NCBI GenBank assembly: GCA_000181795.3
Contig: CM012955.1
Span: 13,484,389 to 13,548,388, forward strand
DNA length: 64,000 nt
DNA from: Trichinella spiralis
Lineage: Eukaryota; Nematoda; Enoplea; Trichinellida; Trichinellidae
Reading direction: 5' to 3'
In this document: positions 39,149 through 51,800 of the stretch, in pieces
Layout: each line of letters starts with the position of its first letter
How positions within the stretch are numbered: position 1 is the first letter of the stretch
Position numbers and translations under genes: made by a program
Notes under the pieces: generated by a model
What the model was told of the DNA's origin: nothing
What the model saw: only the letters and a program-made list of their open reading frames with translations
Databases searched by the model: none

Positions 39149-42100
39149 ATGAACGTAAGTAAATGTCATACATTTATCTTTATATAATAATATCAATAAA
39201 ATGAATAATATATAAATTTTAAAAATAAATTATTTATTTTATTATGAATTTCAACTATTTTCAAAATTTTTATTGCGAAATTAAATGTACAGTAAATGCT
39301 GTCATATTCCATTACGTTAGTTAGAGATTAAGTTGTAATAAAAGAAAGAAAATTAAAATAGCTTTGATTGTAAAAATTAATTCAAAATTAATTTTGAAAA
39401 AATTTCCAATCTACATTTTCCTAATGCAGTGTTTTGTCATCCCACTGGAGTTGTTCTTTTACCACTGACCTGCTTGTTCATCAGGCAATTTAGCTTTTAA
39501 TCTGAAAATTATATCATCAATCCAAAACAGCGCCGGCTAATATTGATAAGATCTGTCGACCTGTAATTGGCGTCTTTAGCTGAATGCTGATTTATTGTTT
39601 TTATTTTGTTGGGACAGCTTTACAGTAATTGAGTATTCTAGAAATGATTGTTTCACCATTCTGTCATGTTATCTTTTATCTGTTTTTTTTGTTGCTTATC
39701 AAGTCCATCTCTTAATTGAGTTCATGTTTTTTATTTTGAAGCTGGTCAAATGTTTAGCTATGGCAAAGAAATGTTCAGATTCAGTTTTTGCCTACCTTTT
39801 TCCTTTTCTTGTCCTACTGTAGCATTTATATAATTGGTTACTTGCCCACGTGGCAAACAGCCAGTCTTATTTGGCCCTTTATTGCGCTGTTATTTCAATC
39901 TTAGTTTATTGTATTATGGATTATGACTTCTAGATGGTAAGCGAGATTAATCTTCGTTCATTGTGTATTATTGTTATTGTTATTCTTTCCTGGTTTGGAT
40001 ATCTTTGTGTGTGACCCATTTTTATTGCATAAATTTGTGTGTCTCTGCGTATTGTATGTATGTAAGTTGTGCGAGTTTTGGCTAGTCTGGTCGTTCGTCT
40101 TAGCACATTTTCTGTTTTAAACTTTTTCGCATACATCGTGCGTTTATTACTGTATTTTGGTTTGTATTTGAATGGCACGACAGTGGTTTAAACGTGTTTC
40201 AGAGATGTGTCTTGAGCGTTTCTGTTTTCCTATTTCCTTTTCCTTTTTATTTTTGCATGTTATTGGCGTCGTTTGTTCAATTTATTTTCTTTTTTTTTCC
40301 GTAAACGCAGCAGCGATGTAATAGTGTAGTTGTCTATTCGGCGTGTGCAGCCTACTGAGCGTAGGCGGCGACGTCGCTTGCTCACCATTTGTTTGATTAT
40401 ATGCATATGCATATATATATGTGTGTATTTATATTTATTTATATTCGTATTGTTTGACGGTCGTGTGTTACGTTTGTACATGATTAGTTTCTTTTCAGTA
40501 TAGGAATCAAACTGGTTGTCATATTTCACAAACCCATATGCAGAACTTAAGCAACGCAGTAATTTGCTGTCCGGGACAAACTGTGGTGCCACCAACCCAT
40601 CATCCAGCACCACAACTTGCAGTTCCGAATTATCCAACCCATCCCGCTCCGCCATTTATTCCCAATTTAGGGCAACGATGGTCATTAGGTTTGAGAATAT
40701 TATTAATTTTTTTCTGAAAAAAATTTTCCCCTGTATATTTTTTAACCGATTTTTTTCGTTTCAGAAATTCCAGGGGCGACCGTACAAACACCATTTTACA
40801 CAACCCAGACCACGCCTGGGTGCATGGAAAACGCGGCAGTATATCCGGCATTTCATGGGATGTATACTCCGCAAAGTTTTGTCATGTCTCAAGTGTCGGG
40901 TCCGTATTCGGGCCAGCCGACCCCGACGGCCGTCAATCCGTTCGGCATTCCAACGCAGGATATGCCTCCGCCGCCGACGATTATTCGCGAACGGAAAATG
41001 CTGGTCGTAACCAATCCCGAGACGGGCGAAGTGGTATCGTTGAAAGACGAAGCAGTACGAAAAGAGACAACACCGAAAGTTATTCACGTCACGGCGCCGC
41101 CCGAACTGAACAGAGGAGTAGGACCGGCGGTATTTGTTCATTTTTGATCGCATATAATTTGCCAATTGGTGGAATTTTCCAATTTATTGATTGTTTTTAT
41201 TTGCTTATTTCTTGCAGCCGGTTGGCAGTTCGGGTGGAAAAGAAATTTCGTCGCCAGAGGTTGCTAATGAAAAACCTGTCGTAGTAGAAATTTCTCCATC
41301 TTCGAGCGATGAAATTACCATCACCGTCGGATGTGATAATATTGTCGAATCGACGTTACCCGAAGAAGCGTTCATTTCGAAAATCAAATCCACCAGAGGT
41401 GAAACGGTCTTTTACAACACCGCTAGAGCTGCTGAAGTTAGAGAATGCGTTGAATTTTCGAGTATTTTTGTTTGTTTGTTTGTTTATTTGTTGTTTATGG
41501 TCGATTGAATTTCGTCGTTTTTTTATAGATTTTGCCCGACTGGAATTTGAAAGGTCTTCTGTGCCAGTGGATCGATCGACGACCACTGCTGCCGCCGCCG
41601 CCGCCGCTGCTGCTGCTACTACTACTACTACTACTGCTGCCGCCGCGGCAACTAACCAGCAAGAGGTAATTGACTGATCCAATTGCGTTTCGGGATTTGT
41701 CATTTCAGATTTTTCATGGATTTTATAATTAATATTCATGGCCATCTTTTTGTTTTTTTTTCTGTTCCTTCTTCTCATCCATTTTTATAATCGTTTGTCT
41801 GATTCGCGAATTTTGTCCGAGTTGATGTCAGATTGCGTGCAAATAATATCTCCAACCTGCTCCGATGACCTTAGTTCATCATTTTACTATAACTTGTATA
41901 ACAAACAATTCGTTTAGCATATGACCCATATTTCTCGTTCTCGGTAGAAGAATTGATTGTCATTGTTGTTGTATCAGCAGCTGTAATTATTTTCTTTTTT
42001 TTTTTCTTTTCTTTTGCAAAGAACTTTTTCTTGATCGTAAATTTTACTGAAGTACTGAGAGTGATCAAATTTAAATATGGTCCATATAAGTAGGAGATCA

Positions 42101-45100
42101 TTTTTTGTACAATGCAAAAAAGGTTCAAACGTGTCATTGTTTTCAAAAGTACAGTAAATTCAAGGCAATTGGTGACGTACAAGAGACGCATATGAATCAT
42201 TATCAGCTGGTAGTTACGTACATGTGTCGTCGCCATTTGTTTTATTGTTTTCCTGATTGAGAGGCTTACGCTCGTGGCTAAAAGAATTTTCAATTTCTTA
42301 TTTACTTAGGCAGGCACTTTATATCAACATCAACCGGGCAGAACAAATGAAGCAGCATTTGTAAAATGCACTGCTATGAGATGGATGATGTTTCTCCACC
42401 GCAAAAAGAGTTCTGTTCTCTTTTCTTTTTTTTTATTTTTGTAGTCATCCAATTCAATGGTTGATTTAAAAAAAATAATAAAAAAGCAAGCTCAGGTTGA
42501 TTGTGAATTTCATCGCGAAATGATACTTTTATTTTGAAAATTTTCTTTTAATGATAATAATTTCAATGTTGTTGTTCAATTCGGTGAACCACACCTTTGG
42601 ATTTTCAATTGCGCGCTGCTGGTGGGTTTGCAACAATTTTTTGCATTTGTTGTGGGAGTAGGATTGGTTGGATGTATATGATTGACTTTTTCTTCAGCAG
42701 CACCCTGCACGACTTTTGCTTTTGCATGTGCAGAATGTGTGTGTGTTCGTCTGTCAAAGCGACGGCAGTATTTTGTTTGCTCAGCACAATCGTGCGCTGA
42801 AAAATGCGTCCTCCCCCCCCCCTTTTACGGCAGAGCGAAAATGTTAATTTCTTCTTCTTCGTTTTCTCTGTTTCATTCATTCATTCATTCAGTGTTTTTT
42901 TTATTTGTTTGATACAACATTTTTCTACTATTATTCTCTTTTTTTCCCCCCATAGTCTGAGCTCGATTGAATTTTCACGCGTGAGCTGGTGCGATTTTTT
43001 TTGAATATTTCTTCTCCATTTTTTTCTCTGTATAATTTTTTTTCTTCTTTCAAATTGTGTTGCTAAAATTGCAAATTGACTGACCAACTGACTGAATAAG
43101 CTTCTCCCTTTGACGTTCATTTGTTGTCTCGCTTTGACTGACTGATTATCGGTTGGCCTGTTGGTACACACAGTAGGTAGGTATTGAAGCTGCATTTTCT
43201 ACCATCTTTTGCCACTCCATTTCCATCATAATGCTTGTATATTATTTGGATTTGAATTTCAACAAAAAAAAGTAGAAGAAAAAAAAATTTTTTTTTTCTG
43301 TTCCACTGTCGTCGGCGTCGTCAGTGTCTGTTTTGTTCGACTGATTTGTTGAATTTTGTTAGCAGGTGATCAATTTGGAAGAGAAAGCACGCGACGCAGC
43401 TGTCCAAGAAGAAAACATGCAAAATAGTCGAACGAAAAGCTCTACTACCGACAGCACTGGTGTTAACAGTACGGTGGCAACATCGCGCCCTGGGCAACAT
43501 GTTGCTGATCGAGGGGAAACAGTTTCGTCGAAAGTGACAAAATTAAACGACTTCAATTCGACGATGAACCTTACACCGGAAGGTATGTTCGTTTTTGGTT
43601 GGTTTCGAATTATTAATTTTTTTTCTCTCTCATATTTTTCACTTTGGCAGTCAAACAAGCAGAATCGACGCCCAAAATGCCGACGGGACTGTCGACCGGT
43701 GAAGCCGTGGTCGACGAAGAGGAGGGGGGGAACAAGTCGACCGCGATGGATGTCGTTGAAGAAGATACGAAGCACGCAGACGGGGCAAGTTCGAAAATTG
43801 GCCCCACCCCTGACAGTGGAGTCGAATCCGGCGGTACGCCGCAGAAAATTATTCGACGTTACACGAAAGAGTTTATGCTCGAAGCTCGTAAATTGCCCTC
43901 TTCTCGGAAATCGCCGATGCATTTGGCCTGCGGTGATGGACGTCTGCTTCTCGAATTGAAAGAACAGGTGAACGAATTGGAACAACGGAAACGAAATCAC
44001 ATCGTTGTACCGTCTGTGTAATGATTCGATTGCTTTTGTAGCCGGATTCCCATTCACGTCCCAACATGTCGTACAGTTATGGGGGCGGTGGCTTCGGTCG
44101 CAGTGGACGAAGCGGACGGTCGGGAGGCGGTGGTGGCGGTGGTCAGCCGAATCGTTACATCGGTCGTACGTCGTTGCCGACGAATGTCCAACTGCAACGG
44201 GACGAAAACCCATGGAAGCCGAGCTATTTGACCACACAAGACGATTCGACCGAAGAAGCTCGAACTGAGGTTTGCAAATTACACCGACCAACCAGCATGT
44301 CCGGGTGGTGGTGGTGGTGGTGGTGGGGAATTATAATCGTGAAATTGTTCCAATAATTTTCTCCGCTTTCAGCGATTGTTGAAAAATGGGCGTGTCGTGT
44401 TGAACAAACTGACGCCGAAAAATTTCGACAGCATGCACGCCGAATTCAAAAAATTAGCCGAAGACATGAACACCGAAGATCGAATGGAAAAATTGATCGA
44501 GCTGGTGTTCGAAAAGGCGATCAGCGAGTCGAATTTTTGCGAAATATACAGTCGACTGTTCCACGCGCTCAGGTGCGAATCGAAAAGTTCGACCAAAACC
44601 GAAAGCCCGTTCATCAAGCATCTGTTGAAACGATGTCAGTTGGAATTTTTCCAAAAAAACAACCACGCACTCGTCACCCAGCGCAAAGAGCTCGAGGAAA
44701 GGATGAAAAATACCACTTCTGTAATCTGTTTTATTTGTATCTTCTGTTCGTTTGTAGTGTGATTTGTTGTTTTGTGTTTATTTGCATGCAGTGTGTGGAA
44801 CGTTCGGAAATACTGTCCGAATTGGAAGAATTGGAAGCGCAAAGCAAACGACGACGTTTGGGAGTTATACGGTACGTCGTGAATTGATGATGCATGCTGC
44901 TTTTTTTCAATGCATAAATTTTCTCGTATTTTTTCTTCTCTGTCAACAGGTTGATCGGTGAATTGTACAAAGTGACCCTGTTAAAGATGACCGTACTTCA
45001 AAATGACGTGGTCAAAGGATTGACGTCGGAAATTAATGAAGAAAATTTGGAATGCTTGTGCAGCTTGTTGACTATTGTCGGTGCCAAGCTGGAATCGGAA

Positions 45101-47872
45101 GTCCAGTCGGATCCGAATGCTCGTCAGTGGTTGAATGGCATTTTTAAAAATTTGAAATCCTACGTCGAGAATACTGGTCGACCGGCCCGTATACGATTCA
45201 TGATCATGGATTTGTTGGATTTGCGAGAGGTATGCGAGCGGTTGGTTTGAATAATAAATAATATGAGATGTTGTTGTTCTGGTTATAGAATAAATACGTT
45301 CCACGTCATCAAGTTCAAAAGCCGAAGAATTTGTCCGAAATTGAACGAGAAATGGAAGAACAGCGTCGTCAAGAATCGGCCAGAGCTGATGAACTGCGCA
45401 TGGGCGGCAGTAGCAGCCTTTACGGTGACGGTATCGGCAAGGAACGTGGTCGTAGAACTCGCCAGCTTCAAAATCGATACAACAGCAGCAGCAGCAGCAG
45501 TAAGCGATTCTTTTCTTTGTAACTTATAATTCTATGTCGGTAAATGTTAAAGATGGCGAACTGACTACTAACTAAACAAAACCTTTTTATCACCGGATAT
45601 GGGTAGATTTATTATTATTTTTTTTTTATTATTATGTGCCATTTGAAGAAAATGTTGTATTTTCTTCATGGGTTTTTAGTTCTATTTGACAAATGGTATT
45701 TTTAGGCTATCAGGGACGTTCTCCTGGTACAGGGAAATCTCAAATTAGACGTAGCATAAATGTAATATCCAATACAACACTTCGGGATACACAATCTCAA
45801 GTAAGTGTGAAAATTTTCTTTTTTCCACAATTTTCTTCGTCATCATTGTTGTTCATGATATTGCAGTACATCAGCAGTAACACTTTGCCAACGGTTGGCA
45901 GTGTGAAATTACGACCGGGCGGCAATGCTCACGATCGAGTTGGTGTTGGTTCTGCATTTTCTTTCAGAAAAATTCAACCTTGCGTGGTCACAGCAACACA
46001 GAACAGGTTTAAAAAAATATATATATATATCTGTAACGAAATATTTGTTAATTTTTAAAATTAATTTTCAATTAGATTCGATGCTTTGCGATTATCTGAA
46101 AAATCAGCAACTTCATCTCCGCCTAATGCTGCTGCTGGTGGGGGTGGTGGTAATGATGATAATAGCAGTAGCAACAGTATTATTCAAAGTGGCAGTGAGC
46201 TGCGCAGGTCGCTTGAGTTGCCCAAGAGCAGCGACAGCTGGCCGGATGATGGTAGCGACTACAAAAGCCAAGGTCCTTCGCAAGTCAAAGTGAAAAAGTT
46301 GAACGACGAAGAAGCGGAACGGATCGCTTGTCAAATTTTGGACGACTTCATCAGTGGCAAAGAAGATATGACCGCGGCCGACGTTTCCGCGTTGACCGGC
46401 AACGACGAGATGATCATCGCCAAATGGCTTTTCCACGCATTCGACGGGGACCGGGTGCGTCGTTACAAGCTCGGCCATCTGTTCGTTTTCATTGTCAAAT
46501 CCAACGTTTGGACATTGGATACCGTTGTCAACGGGTAAACTGACTGACCGCTGCTACTTGTTGCTTGCTCTCTGTTCACTTGATGGAATTTTCCAAATCA
46601 CATCTGTATCCACTTTTCAGTTTGGTGACATTTATCCAAGAGTCGTTCGCCGAACTAGAAACCGATTATCCCAAAATTACCTTGTATTTTGGTGAAATTT
46701 TTGCCGGCATTTATTATTATGGCAAAGACGTGGTCGTCGCGGGCAGTTTTTTCCGTTTCCTCGAAGCGTTCGAAATGAAAGCTCTGAACGTCCTCATCCA
46801 AGCACTTGCATCTTTGGTGAGAATTTCATTCACAGCCAGCTCCATGATTTATTTTACTTTTTTTTGTTTTGTTTTGTTTTTTCTTTAACATGTGTCGATC
46901 ATTTCAGAAAGATTACAGTTCAGCCAATGCGGATATGTTATTTGATTTATGGGAAGCTAATGGGCAAAAATTGATTGGAGAATCGAATTCATTTTCAAAA
47001 ACTGATGCTGAATTGTTGCGTGAAAATGTAAAATGTTTTCTGTTTTTTTTTCATTGATCTGTGTGAAATTTGTATTCGCTTTTGTTGTAGAAATTGGAAT
47101 ATTTGCTTTCGTCAGAAGAATCAGAAAAACGACAACTGTCCAGGCAGCGTAAAAAAATGTTGGATGTCGTGATGATGATGGAACCGGTCCATAGTTCAAA
47201 TTTGAAAAGTTTTATTGAAGTATTTATTAATTATTTTCATATATTTTGTTGTTTTTTGTTTTCACTTTTCAAAAAATAATTTAATTTTCAGCGTGAATTT
47301 CAAACTACAGACAAACGTTCGGAAAGTTTCGTTGGTGCCTTTGTTGACTGCATGTGCTCAAGATGTGTTGAAGGTTTTTTTTTGTTTAATGTTGTTGTTG
47401 CTGTTGTTGTTTATTTAAACGATTTTTTTCAAATTTTCTTCAGTCACAGGCAATTCCATGGAACTTAAGCATGTTCATTCATTTGAAGAAATGAGCAACG
47501 TCTTGTCTATGTATGTGACGGGAACTTCGCATTTAGAATGCTTCGTGTTGGAAAAATTGAAAGACTACTACATCGAGTGTCAATGTCCTAAGGGTGAAAA
47601 ATATATATTCATTTTTTTTAATATATATATATTCGTTGATGGAAATTTTGAATTTTTTTTTCTCTTTTCAATTTTCAGATCTTTTGACTGATATGTTTAC
47701 TGCTCTGGCTAAAAGCACGATAACAGCGGAGTCGTTTTTCAAATTTCGTACCAGTTGTGAAAGTGAAAATTCGTTGAATGGTTTTGTGGTGACCAATGCC
47801 AGCTTGCGAGAGTTTTATAAAAATTTGGAAAAGCTGAAGCTCAAACAGACGAGTTCAGCTTCTCGTTACTGA
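39149..47872 (+). CDS. EIF4G: Eukaryotic translation initiation factor 4G (eIF4G, IFG-1 type)
   Basis: eIF4G is the scaffold of the cap-binding complex; it binds eIF4E, eIF4A and eIF3. About 20 exons are visible. Proposed exon 1 is just ATGAAC (39149-39154), phase 0 into 40499-40688, a proline-rich N-terminus. Then come 40765-41129, 41218-41398, 41529-41665 (Ala/Thr tract), 43366-43582, 43651-about 43968 with the eIF4E-binding motif RRYTKEFMLEARK, and 44042-44269 (Gly-rich plus NPWKPSYL). The MIF4G (HEAT-1) domain spans about 44.37-45.3 kb (VVLNKLTPKNFDSMHAEF, LIELVFEKAISESNFCEIYS, LIGELYKVTLLKM). An Arg/Ser linker follows (about 45.3-46.2 kb), then MA3 (about 46.29-46.8 kb; ESFAELETDYPKITLYFGEI) and a C-terminal W2-type region (about 46.9-47.87 kb; KLEYLLSSEESEKRQ, ECFVLEKLKDYYIECQCPKD), ending in TGA at 47870-47872. 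Junctions through 44042 were checked for phase. Upstream of the ATG a TTTTTCCAG acceptor lies 10 nt away. The intron 41666-43365 (1.7 kb) is long for this window and featureless. Confidence 0.93.
41577..41654 (+). repeat. Triplet-repeat tract (GCC/GCT and ACT) coding for Ala/Thr runs in eIF4G
   Basis: In the checked reading frame this tract encodes three Thr, ten Ala, six Thr and five Ala. The other phases would give Leu/Pro runs but cannot be joined to the next exon without a stop. It lies in the unstructured N-terminal part, before the eIF4E site, and probably varies in length between individuals. Confidence 0.85.
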
Positions 47873-48874
47873 AATGATGACATCGATTCTATTCAATTTG
47901 TGATGCAGCATGTCATGGAAGAGAATTTTTTTTTTGGATGATATTAGATACACAATGTTGTTGATGCTGATGATAAATAAGGTTAATATTAATAATAATG
48001 ATGATGATAATAATAATATAATAATAATAATGATAATAATAATAATAATAGCAGTGCTGCTAAAATGAAAGAATTATTATTATTGTAAAACTGTCCATCC
48101 ATCCATCCATCGCTGTTCTATGATGATGATGATGACGATAATACATAACTACGGGCGCGACAACACACACACAGAGGTTTTTCATATTTGAATAAAGCGA
48201 GATATCATCCAATATTTATTTGTTTGTTTTGCTTTTTCTCTTTCACTTCAGCAATCTGCTGCACAGAAGCAGTGAAATTTTTATTAATTTTAATTCATTA
48301 TAATAATGAAATTAATTTTTAAAAAAATATACACATGAAGTTGGTGATGGAATTCGATTGAGAAGGCTGGCTGATTGATGAAATTGTTAGCATTCATCGT
48401 GCCAACTGATTGCCCAGTGCAAATAAGTAATGCAACTTGGCCAAGTTTTTGAAGGACGAATCGACGTCGACTGTAAACGTGTTTTCTTAAATGGATCAGC
48501 TGTATGTATGTATTGGTACTGTTTGTTCGTGCAAGTAAGTGTATTTGTGATCCAATAATCCATCTCTACGCGGTAGAAAGAACAAAAGTTGTAATAATTT
48601 GATTTGACTTGACTGGGATGATTAGGTAAAAAGCATTTGAAGAACTTGGGAAAAAAAATTTTTTTGTTGTTTTTAATTTCAATTATGTTGTGAAAGATAA
48701 CATACAGTTGGCATTTACACGTTGTTGAACAAGAGTGAAATACAGAGGAAAGGGAGAGACAGTGACAGAGAGGTAGGCAGTGATCTAAAAATCTAACGCA
48801 GTAATGTGAAAAATAACCAACTGAAACAGACTGAGTTGAACGACGAATAAAACAACAAATTAGAAACTACAAAT
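47873..48874. other. 3' flank of eIF4G and of the metalloprotease gene, with ATG/AAT simple repeats
   Basis: Convergent 3' ends. It contains (AAT)/(GAT) repeats at about 47985-48055, a (CCAT)n run near 48098-48111 and (GAT)n near 48121-48135. An AATAAA at about 48191 is a likely eIF4G polyadenylation signal. No gene seen. Confidence 0.5.
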
Positions 48875-51800
48875 TCAATGTTGACGCAGACGGTACGATT
48901 TGGCAAGAAATGCATTTTTGTTGTATGGAATTTTGTCGATCCCGTTGAAAAATTTGAAATATCTCAACCTTGTCTCGCTGAGGTCATTTTCCTGTTGAAC
49001 CAACTGCCGCTGGTCAATGTCCACGCAGACCATATCGCCCGGAAACGCATTTCTCAATACCAAATTATTCGGGCAATTCAGTTCGGTGGGCGTGGTTTTC
49101 TCGAACTTTCGGTTTGGCGCTTCTGCTGTCGTTCTGTTCGGCCAAACGCAAACATAATCGTAAGCGTCGATCAGACGCCAAACGAAACCCGGCTTGCACA
49201 TGTTCAAACCGTAAGTTGGCAAATTGTAAAATTGTCGATAATGCATCCAGCGTCGATCTTGCCTGGTCAACGTGGCCAATTCTTTGCTGTTCAAGCAGAT
49301 CGTTTGGTTGAACATTGTCTTGTATTCGTGGAAATTGTCCGCACAATTTTCGTGCAAATTTCTGCGTTGGGATTGTCGATCGAAAGCACTGAAGCGAGTG
49401 CAAATAAAAATAATCAGAACAATAATTAATTTTTTTGCAAAAATAGTTTTTTTAATTGACAGTATTAAGTATACAAATATCTCGTGTTCACGTCATGCTC
49501 ATCTATCTTAACAATAAGTGAACTTTAACAACCTTTAAACTTCAAATTCTGTTCAACTTTTCAAGCACTTTATTCTATTCCATTTGTAGACATCGATGTT
49601 CTTCTGAATTATTTTGCCTCAGTTTATGGGAATTTTTTTTTCCTAATTTTTTCTATATTCCCTTCCTTCAAGTCGTATATGTAGATTTTATCTCGAACTG
49701 TATCGTATGCTCAGCTTTCATCTCTAACTACTTGACCTCTTTTTGCACGAAGCGCTAAAACTATTCCAGCTAATCATCACCACTGCTTGTTTAATCTTTC
49801 AATTGTTTTGACCTCGTCATGCTAACATCATTTTCCATTCGCTGGGTTCTGATATTATCAGCGTTACAGTATGTTCAGCGAAACGGACTATAGTTGTTGG
49901 TTTTTTTTTGGTTTTTCTGTCAGCTTCATCATGTCACTGTTCTTAATACAGTATGAAATGAATGATTCCCATAGGCTATGATGATCCAATAGTATTTGTT
50001 GTCTTGTTGAATGGAGCTGATTGAATCGATTGGAAAAGAGTGATCAGTTGGAAGGACAATTTTAAACTAATGCAATGAAATAGTACTTTTCCAGTCATGA
50101 ATGTGAAAATTAAGCGGAGAAGAGTAATTTCTTAGAGAAAATAGGTAAACTAGAAACTGTTTCAGCGAAGCAAAATTGTCTGTCTGCATAGTTTTTGAAA
50201 CAATTGCAAAATCTAGTTGAATGCGTGCGCAAGCTTTTTTCTTTTTATGCCATAATATATTAATGCTATTCTTGCTTACCTTGAAATTAAATGTTGTTCT
50301 TCTCGAATCACGCAAACCAAATCATCCTGCGAAAACACTTGCCGTTGAACTTCACCTTCAACGCACAGGGTGGGTGTGAAATTGCCTGAAATTTTCACCA
50401 TTGCGCTGTGCTCGTGCAAGGCTATGGTTTCAATTTCGATGAAAGCACCGCCAACAATGGAAGGATTCACAAAACGCCACTTGGACAAAAAGCGAACCGC
50501 GTTGTAACGATTCGGCTGTGCTCTTAGCAATTTCGAATAATAGAAACCATTTCGCTTCTCAATTTGATGAACCAGCACCGTCGAAGACGGCAAACCTCTG
50601 TCATAATTGATTGCAGTTCTCAGTTCCACAGTGAACACCTTTTGCGGATCATCTCTGTCGTATGGAACTAGCAACAACAGCCAATCTTTTGTCATGTGAT
50701 GTGGAAGGCTAAAAAAGCAAAATTTTCTTCAAATGTCATGCATATATATATATTTTTTTTGAAAGTTTCTGTGGAAAGCTTTTGAATATATCACAGTTAG
50801 ATATATTTATTTAATTTTTTATTCGTCTATTTTTTCAAACTATTATAATAACACAAATGCTTTAAAATTTTTAGACAATATCTTCACATAAAAAAAAAGT
50901 TCTTCGTGATTATTCATTTTGTTTTCTGATACGACGACATTCAATTGTTAATTTTGAAGAGCAAATCGATTTTGGATCTTTACAAGAATCATTTTCCTTT
51001 TCAACACTTTTCTGTCTATCACTTTAGCCGAATGCGCAACAATCATATCGACGCAAAAACATTTTCATATGAAGCGATTGAAGATGGATGGATGGAAATT
51101 TTTCTTCTTCACTTTATTTTCCGCTCTTTTGCTGATAATAGCGAATTGCTTCTCTATTTCATTTGTATGTGTAATTAACCTGATTATCAAAATTGTAATA
51201 CGAAAATATATGTCACAAGAGGTAATCAAAATTAAGAAAATAATTTTTTAACTCTTTTTCGCTACCACTTTTTCAATAGCACATTATTTACCAAAAGATG
51301 CGCATTGCAATTTTGCTATTGTCTTTTTTCGGCACATTGCACAGGTTGTTTGAATAGTGTGTTTTTCATTAATGAGATTTTAGCTTCCGTTGATTGATGA
51401 GTGGACTGATTAGTTAGGTTGAAATGCAATATTTTTTTCTGTATTTACAAGTGTAGATGAACAGTTTTGGCATAAATACTTGACGTTGCTGTTGAATAAT
51501 TCGAACAACAAAAAGTAACAATGACTTGTTAGCAAGAAACTTACATTTTAAGAGCATAGAACTTTGAAAATGTTTGATCAACTATTAAATAAATAAATAT
51601 ATATATATTTATTTATTTATATTCAAAAGTGTACGTAAAATAAAATATTCCGTGCAGCGAGAATTTGCAAAAAAAAATGCCTTAAAATGTTGACATGTCT
51701 GTGTTTGCATTTGACAAAGAGCAAATTTTCTAAATCTTTCACTCATTTGTGCATTTTGTAAAGCTTATAAAGAGACACAAAAGTCAAAGAGAGAAATAAA

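Noticed and set aside
39930-40178. Basic minus-strand frame rich in Arg, Thr and Lys
   Set aside because: Located in the first eIF4G intron. The composition reflects T-rich simple sequence and no start context or domain is seen.
43359-44291. Long minus-strand open frame of about 310 residues
   Set aside because: It is antisense to eIF4G exons 43366-44269, crosses their introns and has no domain similarity.
48878-49429. Plus-strand open frame of about 180 residues
   Set aside because: Antisense shadow of the metalloprotease C-terminal exon, whose sense reading is supported by splice phase and cysteine repeats.
51069-51251. Plus-strand frame MKRLKMDGWKFFFFTLFSAL with a membrane-like segment
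   Set aside because: It lies in an intron of the metalloprotease gene on the opposite strand, is AT-rich, and its hydrophobicity follows from T-runs.
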